Origin: Lentinus brumalis
Lineage: Eukaryota; Basidiomycota; Agaricomycetes; Polyporales; Polyporaceae
Assembly: GCA_001792895.1 (NCBI GenBank)
Contig: MARA01000005.1
Coordinates: forward strand, 186,001-250,000
Length of the DNA: 64,000 bases
Direction: 5' to 3'
The notes beneath the pieces are model-generated. The model saw only the letters and a program-made list of their open reading frames with translations, was not told where the DNA came from and ran no database searches. Each line of letters opens with the position of its first letter. Position 1 is the first letter of the stretch. Below are positions 1 to 12,091 of the stretch, one piece after another. Made by a program: the position numbers and the translations under genes.

Positions 1-262
1 TTTATTGTATATAGCGCAATAGTCACTACCAGAGAAGTTGTCATGGTACCACTCGGGTTGAGGCGGCTGACCTGGACAACGCCCTCTGAAGGACCGAGCA
101 ACAATAGCAAACAGAGCATCTCTCCGCGACGACATGACTACCATTATGTCGCGAAAATCCGATACAGAGGCGATGCGGTGGACTGGTCGGCCGCGGCTTT
201 CTATAAGAGTCGCGCTACTGTACGACCCGCCACCCAGATATACCCTCCTCTTCCTCCACTCC

Positions 263-1675
263 ATGTCTTTCCTTTCCCTCTTTCGCCCTCGACGCACGCA
301 ATCCCGTATAACTTCCGAGCCACCTCTCATCAAGAATCCGCATATCCCGCACACTCCACAAACCATCCACCCTTCCCCGTCAGACTCGAGCTGGTCATCC
401 TCTATACCCCGTGACATACCCCCAGAAGAAGAGTCACGGCTCACCGATTCGGTGCTCGCCAAGCTTGAGGTGCGGCGAGAAGAATTCAAACGTGCATATT
501 TCGAGTCCTGCGAAGGCCACGCTGAATCTCGATGGCCGAAGCTCCAACGATACATCGCGACCGACATGCTTCCGGACATTCTCGTCCTAGAGCAGGGAAG
601 CTCAATCAGCCCGCTGCAGCATGAAGGCGGGGCAACTCACTCACCAGTCGACGCGGATCCTCCGCTCCTGTATATCAGGGCGCACCCACATCTTGCCAGT
701 GGGGGAATGTCTTGGTCGTTCGCGGACCCGCGCATGCACTGTAAGGAAGGAGCAGAGCCCCGGATCGCTCATCTCTGGTGGGACCTGGACGACCCCGATC
801 GCATGCACGGGACACACGGCTACGTGAGGCGGGCAGCCTTCACGCGGCAGGAGACCGTCTCGGGGGGACAGCTCGCCACAGTCACCGAACAGGTCCTCGC
901 GAAGCATGCCGGCTGGTCCTGCGAAGGGCACCGCATGCTGAAGAACGAGGCGATGCTCTACAGCATGTTCCCGAGAGAGCTCATGGACACCGCATCCCCG
1001 GGCGGTCACCCTCCTGTTGTCCCGAAGTTCTACGGATTCTACGTTCCCGTGCAAGGATGGGTTGATTCCGATGACCACGCACCATGCGAGCGCTCCAGAG
1101 GCGAATCTCTAACGAAGTTGTGCCGCTCGAACCGGGGACTGCTCCTGATGGAAAACTGCGGCGACGCTCAGCAGCGGGCCGAGCATCTGAAAGGGCTCAC
1201 CGACAAGGGAAAGTCAGTCATGTCGCATTCGTCTCCATGACAGAGCGAAACTCACCTGCATTTGATGCATAGGAGCCGGGTCTCCGCCATGCTGAAGCGG
1301 CTGCACGACTCCGGCTTCTCCCACGGGGCGATACGCATCCACAATATCGTAAAGCAGACGTCGCTCCCCACAAAACGTCCTACGTCAGATGACGGCGTTG
1401 GTCTCAGAGTAGTGGACTTTGGGAGGGGGAGCTCACTGAAGCTGCTGCAAACACAGAATGCATACATGTGGAAGGAAGCTTTCGATCGCGACTGCGAGAA
1501 AGACGACGAACGCGCGGAGAAACTGGGAATTCTTGATCTTCAAGAGGCCGCTCGTAGGTCGACACCTGCAGCACGTCGACTAGAGGAAGCTCAGGTTCGA
1601 GCCGGTATTGCTTTCCACGAGACCGTATACCGGTCTGGTTTCGGAGGGAGATACTTAGCTTCAAGTTGGCCATAG
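263..1675 (+). CDS. Protein kinase-like (probable pseudokinase) protein, copy 1
   Basis: This belongs to a basidiomycete family with a protein-kinase-like C-terminal fold and no assigned substrate. The ATG at 263 is preferred because it follows a TATA-like stretch (ttctataag, about 200), although the frame is open further upstream. One intron (1213-1272) fits: GTCAGT donor, ATAG acceptor, frame kept. Seen in the protein: PKFYGFYVP, then LLLMENCG (hinge-like region), then the catalytic-loop equivalent GFSHGAIRIHN, then VVDFGRGSS in place of the DFG segment. The usual catalytic Asp (HxD or HGD) is Ala here, so phosphotransfer is doubtful. The N-terminal 100 residues are Ser/Pro-rich. It is a paralogue of the gene at 54097-55623 and of the fragment at 2221-2615. 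The family placement is firm from motifs and paralogy; the function is unknown. Confidence 0.75.
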
Positions 1676-2220
1676 CAGTCGTATGATGGACAGCCGCATT
1701 GGTACTGCTAGATAGCTCGGACACTCACCTTCTCGGGACACTGATTGATGGGGCATCGTGCAGGTAGCCTTCAGGGACTGGGGACTCGGAGAGGGTTGTA
1801 GGAGAGCAGGAGAGCAGGAGAGCAGAAAAGGTCTAATAAGTGTTACGTAAGGATAAGTATAAAGTAGTGCTTACAAAGGCTACTGATGCTTGGTAAACGC
1901 GGAATGCAAGCGGGCGTTTGCATGACTTGTTCTTTTCCATCATCGACTACAACGCTGTCGCGCGTTCGAATGACATTGAGACACAGTTGTTTCGTTGTCC
2001 CATCGCGCGATGTTACTTCACAGCAAGCGGTGCGCAAACTCGAAGGAGGACGCCTGCGACATTTGGAGCCCGACCCCGATCCTCTTGGTTGAGGAGTGTG
2101 GTAGACCCAGGCAGAGCACTTGGCGAGGCTGAATGTGCGAGCATGATCCTTGAACATCAGTATGTCGTCCGACTTCGCGTTGTTTGTTTCGCCCGTGCAA
2201 GATAGCTGACCTTCTCGCAG
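1676..2220. other. Intergenic gap between kinase-like gene and its fragment
   Basis: I see no convincing gene. A short purine-rich direct repeat (ggagagcag units) lies at about 1800-1827. None of the N-terminal exons expected upstream of the kinase-like fragment at 2221 can be recognised here. Confidence 0.5.
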
Positions 2221-2615
2221 GCGACAGTGTGCAAGTACTTATGCTGAAACGCTTCCATCGAGCGGGGTTTTTCCACCAGTCCATTTACGGCCGCAACATA
2301 CTCGTCCAGCCCGGTGCGCTCGACCTCCCTCCCGAGAAACGTTCGGCCAACACTCCGAGCTTCCGGATGATTGATTTGGGGCGCACGGTGGCGGTGGACG
2401 TGGCCCGTCCCGCGAATGCGAAGATAGTCCACGACTGGTCAGCGCAGGAGCTTGCATTCTTGCAGGACGTGTGGGAGACACTGGAAGGCGACCAGTTGCA
2501 CACTCCCGCAGCCGATCGTGCTCGTAGGCGGTTTGAAGCGGTTCGGCGGCGTCACGTCAACAACTGCTTGACGGTGGACAGGTTCTTGATGAAGAAAGGC
2601 CTCGTGAAGGCCTGA
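2221..2615 (+). pseudogene. 3' fragment of a kinase-like gene (copy 2)
   Basis: Only the last exon of the kinase-like family is present. It opens right after a good splice acceptor (cttctcgcag, ending 2220), where the last exon of the paralogues also begins. Visible motifs are MLKRFHRAGFFHQSIYGRN (catalytic-loop region), NILVQPG, and FRMIDLGRTV for the DFG segment. Compared with copies 1 and 3 the catalytic-loop triplet is HQS and DFG has become DLG. No N-lobe, hinge or PKFYGFYVP exon lies upstream, so this is a truncated copy, unless it serves as an alternative last exon of the gene ending at 1675. The exon itself is open to a normal TGA. Confidence 0.7.
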
Positions 2616-2699
2616 GCCTTTGGATACCATACGCAATAGCCGTTACGCAGCATGATACAAAGACAAGTACGATATCAGGTCGCGTTCCAATCATTATGT

Positions 2700-3803
2700 T
2701 CATAGTCTGGTGACGGTCCACTCCATGAACCATCCTCCATCTGAGACCGTCGACTGATCGACTCGAAGTCTCGTCTCGACCTTCACTGTACCCTTCTGAA
2801 ATAGGTGGCCATCCCACAAATCTGACCAACATTCCTGCGAGTCGTACACGGCCGCTGTCGTATCGTCAGTCCGCCGACGGCCTGGCTCGGATTGGGGGCG
2901 ATTCACGCCAATTATCATCGAGCCTGATTCCGCAGAGAGAAGTCCTGCAAGCCCTCGGGCGAGCTGGAGCTGTTGTGGCGCGCTGAGCTCGTCGAAGACA
3001 AAGCATGCGCTGATGACAGAGACCTGTCCGTGCAGCGGATTGAGAGACTTGAGGGTGGAGAGTGCCGGAGGAGGGGCGTAGGGCTGGGTATAGAACGGCC
3101 AGACAGCCTCGAGGAAGTACGGATCGAGCGGGTCGCCGAACAGGAATGGTATGCTCTGAGCGGTTTCTGCGCTCGCACCTCGAAACAGCTTCTGGCCTAT
3201 GGCCGACAAGGCTTCGAGGACGGTACATCCGTCAGTGGTCTGCTGCTTGATGAATGAAGATTTTCTCACCTTCGCGACGATCAACTGCGATAATACCGTG
3301 AAGAGGATACTCGTCCACGACGGCCTTATGAACATCAACACCAACTTATCAGAGCGCGTCAGCTCACATCATCCCCTGAAGTACTTGAGTTGTCACTCAC
3401 GACCGCTCCCGACATGCAAGAAGACGGGGTTCTTACGGCTCCTCCCGATCTTGAGAACTCTGTCATAGCCTGGGAGTCGTGCAAGGACAGGTCTGCAGTA
3501 CCTACAATCAGCTCATAAGCAGCCGACGAGAAAATACGAGCAGCGCAGCGCACTTGATAAAGTTCTCTTCCCTCATGGACAAATTCTGGACTTTGATATG
3601 TCACGCAGTTATTCGGATTGCAATGTGCTACTCACCTCAGAGGCTTCACGCTGAGCCGCACTGATATGCATTGCAAGCGCGTCGCGGTCTTCTACACCTG
3701 TCGCTTTCTGGTAGAAACACAGGTCGTCTTCGTCGAGCCCATGTTGGGAGAGAGCGGACAGGGCATCGGAAGCGTCTAGTGCGGGGTTGATCAGGCCAGG
3801 CAT
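2700..3803 (-). pseudogene. SAM-dependent methyltransferase, degenerate paralogue
   Basis: This tandem paralogue of the methyltransferase at 4274-5424 has the same order of blocks: an N-terminal LDEDDLCFYQKATG helix, a VLARLPGYDRVLKIGR segment, motif I, then a C-terminal half ending GTVKVETRL and EWTVTRL. Differences from its neighbour: motif I reads FLHVGSG instead of FLDIGCC, so the acidic residue that normally closes the SAM loop is His. The segment matching GND after motif I is missing, and the exon corresponding to HAFPCIRMFSF is replaced by unrelated sequence. It may still be transcribed, but methyl transfer looks unlikely. The start at 3803 (MPGLINP) is chosen by alignment with the neighbour; a Met at 3872 is in frame. 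Exon edges are approximate. Confidence 0.6.
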
Positions 3804-4273
3804 GAGTCGTAGAAAGGAGCGAGACTCGAGGACAATGCAAGATAGTGAGACGGGGCTATATAGGGAGGTCAAGTGGCGTCCCTGATACTGCGGAGCAGGA
3901 ACCGACGTACCACGTCGAGGTACATAGCAGGCCGAATACCTGACAGGGAAGCAGGTGTTGGAACTGACGCTGAATGGCTCGCTCTGTGAGAAGCACCGGG
4001 ATGATCATCGCAGACTCCATACAGCGTCCGGGTCCCGTATCACCCAGCCTGTCCAGGGTTCATAACGATGACATGCAATGAACTCGCCCGGAGTTTGTTC
4101 AGTATTTGATGCGTCACGCATGCTGCCTGGCGAGACCATATGCGGGGGCCGATGATATTAATGGATCGCGTACACTGCCGTTGTCGTCGGAACGAACAAG
4201 CTTGACCATGACGTGCCACTGTTGAAGGACATCGTTGTAGCCTAACGGCTGCACACCCGGACGCCACACTTAC
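3804..4273. other. Intergenic gap between the two methyltransferase genes
   Basis: No gene recognised. This should hold the promoter of the degenerate copy, read leftward, and the 3' end of the intact copy. Confidence 0.4.
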
Positions 4274-5424
4274 TCAGAGCCTCGTGACGGACCAGATCAG
4301 GAACCAGTACCTGTCCGTGTCCGAGTCCTGGAAGTCCCATCCGCCCGTCTCGACCAGCTTCGTCTCCACCTTGACCGTCCCTCTCACGAATAGCTCCCCA
4401 TCCCAGAGCTCCGTCCAGCTCTCGGGCGAGTGGTAGAACGTCGAGACGTCCCGTCCGCCCGCACGTGTGACGAACGTGCCTTTCTCGGGCCGTCCGGAGT
4501 GAATGCCGATGACCATGGATCCAGATTCAGGGGAGAGAAGGCCGGCGATTGCGCGCGCGAGCTGTAGCTGCCCTGCTTCGTCGAAGACGTGGAAGACAGA
4601 GCAGACGCTGACAGCAGAGACATGTCCGTGCAGCGCGCTGAGCGACGTCAGCCCGGAGAGCGGTGGCGGCGATGAGTAGGGTTGGGTGTAGAACGGGTGC
4701 GAGACCTCGAGGAAGGCGGAATCAAGGGCATCCCCAGCGAGGAATGGGACGGGGTACGTCTGCGGAGTTGTATTGAAGAGCTTGTGGCCTAGCTCCAGGA
4801 ACTCTGGAAACTTGCATGAGAACTCAGTAGGCCAGCGTTGGGTCGCTTATCGCTTACCTGGATGAAGGTCGGTGGCTATGACGCTGTCGACAGGATACCC
4901 GTCTGCAACAAGCTTCCTGATATCGTTACCAACTGTGTGATTGTAAGAGGGCGCCGCTATAGAAGACGGCAGTCATCACTCACAGCAGCACCCAATGTCG
5001 AGGAAGATTGGGTTCTTGCGAGTCTTGCCAAGCGTTAGGATCTTGTCGTATCCCGGAAGTCGCGCCAGCTTGAGCCTGCGAGCAGGGCATGAGGTCAAAT
5101 GGACGGTAATAGTCGGCAAGCTCAAGGACGTACTGGGTAAATGAGAACATTCGAATGCACGGGAAGGCATGGATCTGAGGACGTGGAGAATCAGTCAGTC
5201 ACCAATGAGCGAGCGAGAGTAGAGACTCGAGAAAAACGTACTGCATAGGCTTCTCGCTGCACCTGGATCATGTGTGCTCTGAGAGCGGCCTCGTCATCGA
5301 TGCGAGTCGCCGTCCTGAAGAACTCCAACTCCTGCTCGTCGAGCTTGTAGAACTTCTCAGAGCCCTCCAGCTTGACCCAGGGTAGGGCGACCTTGGCTTG
5401 CACAACCTCACGAGAGTTGGGCAT
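4274..5424 (-). CDS. SAM-dependent methyltransferase
   Basis: A Rossmann-fold methyltransferase of the small type common in basidiomycete genomes, often near secondary-metabolism genes. The start at 5424 (MPNSREVVQAK) is the first Met of a coherent exon. Blocks in order: LDEQELEFFRTATRIDDE; IQVQREAYA, split by an intron from IHAFPCIRMFSF; LARLPGYDKILTLGK; motif I IFLDIGCC followed by VGNDIRKLVADGYP; motif II-like VIATDLHPG; LFNTTPQTYPVPFLAGDAL; a C-terminal SESGSMVIG-type strand; and the end DRYWFLIWSVTRL. At least four short introns are needed. The cell substrate cannot be told. It lies tail-to-head beside a degenerate paralogue and upstream of esterase and P450 genes, which might mark a small accessory metabolic locus, though no core synthase is present. 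Confidence 0.8.
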
Positions 5425-5762
5425 ATCGTGTGAGAGGAGCGGGCAAGATGGGACTACTGAAGGTACGCAGCTACGCCACTTAGATGTGCGAGCAAGAGGA
5501 TGACACGATAATGGCGGGGACCTGCAGCCTTGAGTAGCACCGAGAGTAACTCACGTATCTACACTACCGTCCAAACAGTAGTACTGTATACCCGAGTTGG
5601 ACGGACTAATACGAACTAACCTCACGATCCTCGATATTCTCCTCGGCGCCATAACTTCGAGCGAGCATAAGATACCGCGACCCGTAGCATACTCTTGACA
5701 GCAGTTAGCGAAACCCTTCCGTCGTAACTCTTCCGTCGTACGACTTTTAAAATCCCGCGAGC
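5425..5762. other. Intergenic gap, methyltransferase 5' side
   Basis: No gene seen. It holds the upstream region of the minus-strand methyltransferase and the 3' side of esterase 1. Confidence 0.4.
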
Positions 5763-8170
5763 CTAAAGAGGTTGCTCCTGACTGAGCTTCGTCACGAACG
5801 TCATGGCCTCCTCGCGGAAGGTGTCCGGGATTACCGTCAGCGGGGTGTTGCCTTCCACGAACGCGAGCAGCTGCGGCGACTGCGGCGTGTAGGCTGGCCA
5901 GTGGATCTGCGGACCTCCATTGGGGTCGAGGGTGTTGACGAAGCGGACGAGGAAGTCCGTCATATCTCCGCCGCCAAAGACGTTCACCAGCTCCGTAGTG
6001 TGCGTCTGCACAACGCGGAACCGAACAATGGTCAGACATGGTCAGAGGAACAGCGCACTAGACAGCTCACCGCTCCGAGCCCCGTAACCTTGTTACGCTC
6101 ACTAACTAATGTCGAATCCGCTGTCAGTATCCTCGAATGTACAGCACGTATGACATGTGGACTCACGGAATGACCGCGCGACTTGCTTGTTAGCCCGCTG
6201 GTCAAGCAGGAACCGACGTGTAGCTTGGAAAATGAAGTCGCCCGAGAATGCAGCGAGACGTTTGAATTCCGGGGTGAAGGCGAACGCGTCTCCGGTGCCA
6301 AAGGGCGACCCAGCGGCTGGGTTGGCAGGGTAGAATTCAAGTAAGTGTGCGATGGTAGCATCAGATGCGCCTGGGAAGTAGTTGCTCTTGAGATACGCGG
6401 CCACTTCCTGTGCAGTGCTAGATTTCTAAAGTGAGTCTGTAGGATCACATAGAGGACGTGGTACGACTTACGTGAGATTCAACGAAGCCAGAGAAAACAG
6501 TGTTCCTTCGTCCTCGCACGACCCTAAACAAGGCAATAGTCTGTCAATATGTGTGGCTTGAGTAGACCAGAGGAGCTGGATTTACCGATGACAAATGGTA
6601 TGTTCGCTATGCTCTCCTTTAGGACTAGCTGCTGAGGACCGTCCTTGAGGAAGACGCCGTCCGCGTGTGGCATCCACGGCGTATTGAGAGCCTTAACGGA
6701 GACGTCAATAAGACGGCTTGGATGAAAACCGGGCAATGCAGTATACCTACCTGGAACGACAAGAAAGTGGGCGTCTTATCCATGGCCGCCGCGATCGCTT
6801 CCGCAGGGACTCCCCGCAGACAAGCGAGCGGGTCGCGGGCAGACGCACAGCCGGTCTCCGAGACGATGAGGTCGAACGTGGGCTGCAGCTTCGAGAAATC
6901 TCTCGTGGGAAGTGCGGAGCCCGACTCCATCCAGCCCGCACGGAACAGACCCTCGGTGTTGCCACCGTTCGTGACCATTTGGAATAAGACCGATTGGCTG
7001 CCCGCGCTCTCTCCCCAGCTGTCGCTATCATGAGCGTATGAGAGCCGCGAGATACAGATACGCCTCACATAGTCACTTTTGTAGGGTCGCCACCGAACGC
7101 GGCGATATGCTTCTGAATCCATCGCAGAGCTTCCCGCTCTGAAGAGTAATGTGAGGAACGGCGTATATGCGGCTGTCCTGGCATACTTACGGTCCTGGAG
7201 CCCTAAATTGCCGAGACCTGCCTCTTGTATCTCGCGGCCACCCAAGAATCCGAACGCTGCCGAGACGTCAGTATCGTATATCTGGCCAGATGCCAGGCGG
7301 TCATACCGCTGAGGCTGGACGTAGATGTCAGCGCAGGACACCGGAGATCGCATGGTGCACGAACCGATAGTTCATAGATACGAAGATGACGGGCTGGCCA
7401 ATTTCGACGGATCTGTTGACAACTACCGCTCCCGGGCGACTGTAGTACCAGTGTATAGTTGTCAGTAATCAGCCGACGTTGCTCACAGATGGGGTGGGAC
7501 CTACACCGCATTCGAGCCGATCTGATATCCTCCTACATGGCCAATTCGTCAAATTGCTCGTGTCCTAGGATGCTCGACGCGTACCTCCAAATATCCACTA
7601 TGCACGATGGGTCAATGCGTAGCCTTGGAATGAGCAGCACGCGAACGTACAGCAGCGACCGGCAGTTTAGCACCGGGGCGGGTGCCAGCGGGGACGATAA
7701 TGTTGATGTTTAAACCTGCCGGTGGTTTCACATCAATACTAGATGGACAATGTGACATGCCTCCGGACCTACAGTCTTCACTCTGTGGGACATCCGGGAA
7801 GATAGCCATGGGACCGATGAACTCGGAGATCGCAGGCGGGAGGTTTGCAGGGATGGTAGGCAAGTTGATGGTCTGCTGGATACACTGGTTCCCGAAGGTC
7901 GTCGCGTTGATCACCCCGGTGTATCTACTGATAGGTTGGGGCAGCTGCAAACGTAGCTTTCCAACTCTAGAGGCGGAGCGTGGTCAGCCATTATGTCCAG
8001 AAGCTGCAGTTCATCAATACGCACGGGGCTTCGGCGAAAGGAATTCCGAGGTAGGACGTCGATACGCCATCAGACGTGCCTATGACGGTAGCGTCGTCGA
8101 GCCTGACGGTTGGAGCGCTCCTGCAAACCAATGGTGCCAAACAGGCGAGTAGTGCAAGAAGGCGCGACAT
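5763..8170 (-). CDS. Secreted type-B carboxylesterase 1
   Basis: An alpha/beta-hydrolase of the carboxylesterase/lipase type-B family that hydrolyses carboxylic esters outside the cell. The ATG at 8170 begins a signal peptide (MSRLLALLACLAPLVC). Then come FGNQCIQQ and VPQSEDC (conserved disulphide Cys), the oxyanion-hole segment WIFGG, interrupted by an extra intron and resuming as GGYQIGSNA, the nucleophile GESAG, the acidic residue in CEDEGTLF, and the catalytic His in THTTELVNVF. About a dozen short introns match the positions used in the three plus-strand esterases, except for the extra one in the oxyanion exon. The gene looks complete, ending KLSQEQPL. It is inverted relative to the main esterase array at 15-26 kb and is more diverged from those copies than they are from each other. 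Confidence 0.88.
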
Positions 8171-9018
8171 GATGAACCAGGAGGGGACAGCGGAGCGTCC
8201 GTTGTGTCGTTCTTGTCTGAGCCGGAAGAAGTTTTTATAACTGGGGGCTGCGCCTGAGCAAGTTGACCTTAGTAAGACGGTTCATACGATGGTGAAGTCA
8301 CTCACTGAGGCGATACTCGGCAGAAGGCCCGTATATATGAGCTCGGAAGATCGCTCATTGACCAATGCAGCCATCGAATCGACCGGGAGCCGTGCGCGAG
8401 GTCAGGCGGCCATCATTCACACTGGCAGCGACGTTCCAACCAATAGACTGCGCAGGTGAATCGTGGATCACGAAGCAAAAGCCTGAGAAGACTCGGGCTC
8501 GCTCAGACTCGCAGTCGAGTCGAAGTAGGTCGTATGGTATTGGAATGAAGCCATGAGGCGCTACGAGTCTCACGACGGAAGAGAGGAACGCCGCCGATAT
8601 TTATACTTGGGGAGATTCTACAGCAAGGCCTTGCAATGTGATGCATCAGTGTAGACAATGAGACGATGGTCTCGTACACTCGAGTGCGAGGGTTTCGACG
8701 ATGATGAGGAAGAGACTGAAGGAAGCGGAAAGACAGAGCCTAGAGGTCGTCTGTTGCGTTGCAACCGCTGAGGAGAGTTTGCCACGCGACACAAGCGGTA
8801 TTGGCCGGATCGCAGGCACGCCACGTGACATCTTCAGTAAGTACGCCTACACTGAGCTGCACAAGTTGGTCGGTGCCGTGCAACTCGGCGAGATCAGGCA
8901 AACATAACAGTTGCCGAAACACCGCGAACTGACGTGCATGTCTGGCAAGATAGAAGTAACACTGCCCTCAGTACTCAAATGAAGGATTGCGACCGTATAC
9001 CATGTCGTTGACACCCTC
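8171..9018. other. Intergenic gap between esterase 1 and P450
   Basis: No gene recognised. A TATA-like stretch (cgtatatatgagc) near 8330 lies about 160 bases upstream of the esterase 1 start. The rest shows only short open frames without family signatures. Confidence 0.4.
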
Positions 9019-10998
9019 TCAGTCAACTAGGTGCTCAACCAAGGCCGCCTTGCGGGGGCGGATGTCGCACTCGAACTTCTCGGAATCACTGAACAAACCC
9101 AAAACGTCAGAACCGCGGCCAAAGGGCGAACCAGTAAGGCTTACGCAGTTATAAGGTTAGTGGTGAACTTCGGCTCCAGCGGCAGAGTCTTTCCATGCTC
9201 GTCGGTCGGAGGGGCGATCGTGAATGCGTGCAGGATCGACGCGCACGTAATGAAGAGTGAGGCACTGGCCAGATGTTTGCCGACGCAGGCCCTGTGTGCT
9301 CGTCAGGATCGGTAAACCTCATACACGACGAGGGCATTCCGACTCACCTCCTTCCGAAGCCGAAAATGATGTCATACGGGTCCCTGACAGCCTCGTTGAG
9401 CTTGCCGTCCTTCAGGAATCGGTCGGGGTAGAAGCGGAGGGGGTCGGGGTATACCTCTGGGTCCTTTGAGAACGCCCTGCGATGATATTAAAGTTAGTAG
9501 TATCACGATAGATGTAGGAGGGTACGTACCATAGGTTGGAAATCACGATCGACCCACCGGGAATGAAGTAGCCGTTGTAGATGTCGTCCTGGATGGATGC
9601 GTGCGGGAGGGAGATCGGTATTCCGACGTGCCACCTGAGGATCTCCTTTATAAGTGCGTTGACATACGGCAGCGAGTCGCGGTCCGAAAAGTCGGGAAGT
9701 CGGGAAGACCCGACGACGCGGTCGAGCTCTTCCTGGGCCTTCTGCTGAGCTTCGGGGTAGAGAGCCATCGCGAGGAAGAAGACAAGCGTCGCGCTCTCGG
9801 TCGTACCTGCTCCAGCTGCGCGGTCCATCAGTGGTCAGCTCAGCTGATGATCGCGCAAAGTTGAACTTACCAGTGTAAATTGTGGTAGCAATACCCGCTC
9901 CCATCGCTTCCTCTTCAGCAGCAGCCTGTTTGTCCAAACTAGCGGCATTGCGCACGACCCTCGCCAGCAGCGAGTCGTTCTCCGCGCCTTTCTCCTACAC
10001 GACGTCCATGATGTGAGCTCAAACAAGGCCTGTTTGACCCAGACCACTTACGAGATGGGCCTTCCCAGCCTGCCAAAGCTCGGTCGTTATCTGTCGCATG
10101 CGGCTCTTCTTCGACGCAATCTCCCGCTTAAACCCGGCGCCCGGGAGCCACGACGGAAGGTACTGCAGGACGGGCAGCCACTCAACCACGTACTTTCCAG
10201 GAACGCAGAGGTCCGCTCCGATGGCATTGAGCTTGCGCAGCATGCCGACATACTTGTCCTCCTCACCCTGCGGCTCGAGGCCGTATGCGACTAGAAGGGC
10301 AATCGTGGAAAATGTCCTGTGTGTTTCAGTCACACGCCGTTCAGGAAGGAGATAGAAGAAAGAATGCTCACTGCTCCACGTGCTTCCCAAACGCCTTGGG
10401 ACTCGCCAGAAGGTTGCGCAGAAGCTTGTGTGTGACGAAGAGCTGGTAGTGCCGGTACTGGGTGATGCTGTCGGGGAGCAGCTCATGGTGGAGGATGCGT
10501 CGGCGTGCGCGCCAATCGGGACCGTAGCTCATGAGCGGGAAGTTCCAGTGGTAGATATCAGTCCTGTAGATGCGATGAGACGACTGAGAGCGAAGAAACG
10601 GGTAGCCACGTACAGCTCTCCGATGACCAATTTCGGTCTGTCCGAATAGTTTGCTGACCGCTTTTCAAGCAGGTCGCATGCAACCTCGTACGAGCCGATG
10701 GATATCGTTGACTTGCCGAACACGCTGAGGTGCACCAAGTCGCCTGCAGCGCAGTCAATCACCAATGTACGAACACCAGGAGCAGACGGGACGTACCGTA
10801 TCTTTTGTGCAGCTCGTACAGATTACGAGCCAGGTCCGTCTGCGGAAAGTCGTAGAGGTTACCGATGATGGGCCATCCTGGAGGGCCCGGAGGCAGCGGG
10901 AGCGCCGTCCGTCGTCTCCTCACGTACAGGAGGGCAAAGACGGACACGGCGAGGATAGGGGCAGTTAGCCACAGCGTACCGAAGTTGTCGAGAGCCAT
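9019..10998 (-). CDS. Cytochrome P450 (OrdA/CYP64-like)
   Basis: A membrane-anchored class II P450 monooxygenase. The ATG at 10998 gives an N-terminal anchor (LWLTAPILAVSVFALLYV), then basic RRRR and a Pro-rich hinge (LPLPPGPPGWPIIGN). The I-helix is AGAGTTES, the ExxR helix is KEILRWH, and an HASIQDDIYNGYFIPGG strand follows. The heme loop is FGFGRR, then an intron, then ACVGKHLA, matching FxxGxRxCxG. Reading through the apparent stop at 9141 as a splice donor gives the expected C-terminal strand FECDIRPR and a stop at 9019, so I place the end there. Several short introns are needed. Typical basidiomycete P450 families of this look are poorly characterised, so the substrate is unknown. The nearby esterase and methyltransferase could act in the same pathway, but nothing in the sequence proves this. 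Confidence 0.85.
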
Positions 10999-11227
10999 GA
11001 GGGTCGCAGTAGAAAATGTTATTGATGCCGGATGTGTACGCCTACAGCTACTATATTATATATGATCAGCTGTCCACATGCAAACTTAGATAGCGACTCA
11101 CGGGCACACGACGGTCTCACGGCGGCACCGCTACTCTCCGCAGCGAGTCATTGTCGGGCTTGTAATGCGGATATCGGTGCCAACCAGACGGAGGATCCTG
11201 GCCAACAAGAACCTCGAGGTGCACCGG

Positions 11228-11333
11228 CCACAAGTCAATTGACGCGACCTGACGCCAAGTGCCGCGACCTGACGCGCGTTGACGCGGCGCTTGACGAGAC
11301 ATCTGACGCTAACTAACGCAGCTTGACGCGACA
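11228..11333 (+). repeat. TGACGCGACC-type GC-rich repeat, block R1
   Basis: A run of imperfect units around TGACGCGACC. It begins ACAAGTCAATTGACGCGACC and fades into TGACGC units up to about 11333. The leading edge is nearly the same as the edge of block R4 (32467-32590) read on the minus strand, which shows a dispersed family with a defined border. Confidence 0.75.
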
Positions 11334-12040
11334 GGATGAACCTTAGGGTCAAGATCCAGCTAAAGTTTAGGTCGCGGCGCGGAGAGCGCCGACAATCAAT
11401 CTACGGTCACGCGGATGCGCGAAGGAAGGATGTGTTAGTTCAGGTTGTGAACTTCTCATATAACCAGTAGTAATTACCTGGAGGAGCTTTGGAGGTCATG
11501 AGATTTGTAGATGATATGGACACACGTTAAGTTCGTTATAGGGCACAAGCAAAGAGGGAAGCCACCCAGAAGAAGTTGTTGTACTTCAGTTGCCATCATT
11601 GAAGCTTGTAAAACTTACGATATTGAAGGTTATATGCGGTCGTCAGAGCGTCGAGGAAGCGGGTGACATGAAGACTGGTTCTGCGAGGGCTCGGCTGGGA
11701 AGAGGGAGACGGACGACTTGGCGTATGAATTGACTGCGTGATAACTACGCGAGCAATACCGACGTCGTGGCCCAGTCATGGTCGAGGAAGATGACCGTGC
11801 GGTCAGCGAGCTGCTCTAGTCGGTGAGACAAAGATGCAAAGCACTCACGAGCATGATGACGCACGCCGCTACGTACCCATCGAGTGGAAGTTGACGAAGG
11901 CATGGCCCGAGAGGTTACGACGCGTCAAGCATCCGAGGGTACGTCTGATAGTAGAGAGTAAGTATGCTCGAGCTTGTTATTGGAGGGAGCAGTAGAGCGT
12001 TGGTAAGTAGAGCCAAAGTAGAGCGCATTGATTGAGCTGG

Positions 12041-12091
12041 CTGCTTGCTGACGTCATGATCCAGGTATGGTAACTCAAGCGCTGGAGTCGC
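12041..12091 (-). repeat. TGACGTCA-core dispersed repeat, copy a
   Basis: A 51-base element on the minus strand with 43 of 51 positions identical by eye to copy b at 26376-26426. The shared core is a TACCAT block, a spacer, then GGATCATGACGTCAGCAAG. It contains the perfect palindrome TGACGTCA (a CRE/bZIP-type site). It lies about 180 bases downstream of the stop codon of SET gene 1. Confidence 0.8.

Noticed and set aside
2700..10998. A secondary-metabolite gene cluster made of methyltransferases, esterase and P450.
   Set aside because: No core synthase, terpene cyclase or transporter is present in the window, so co-location alone does not support a cluster call.
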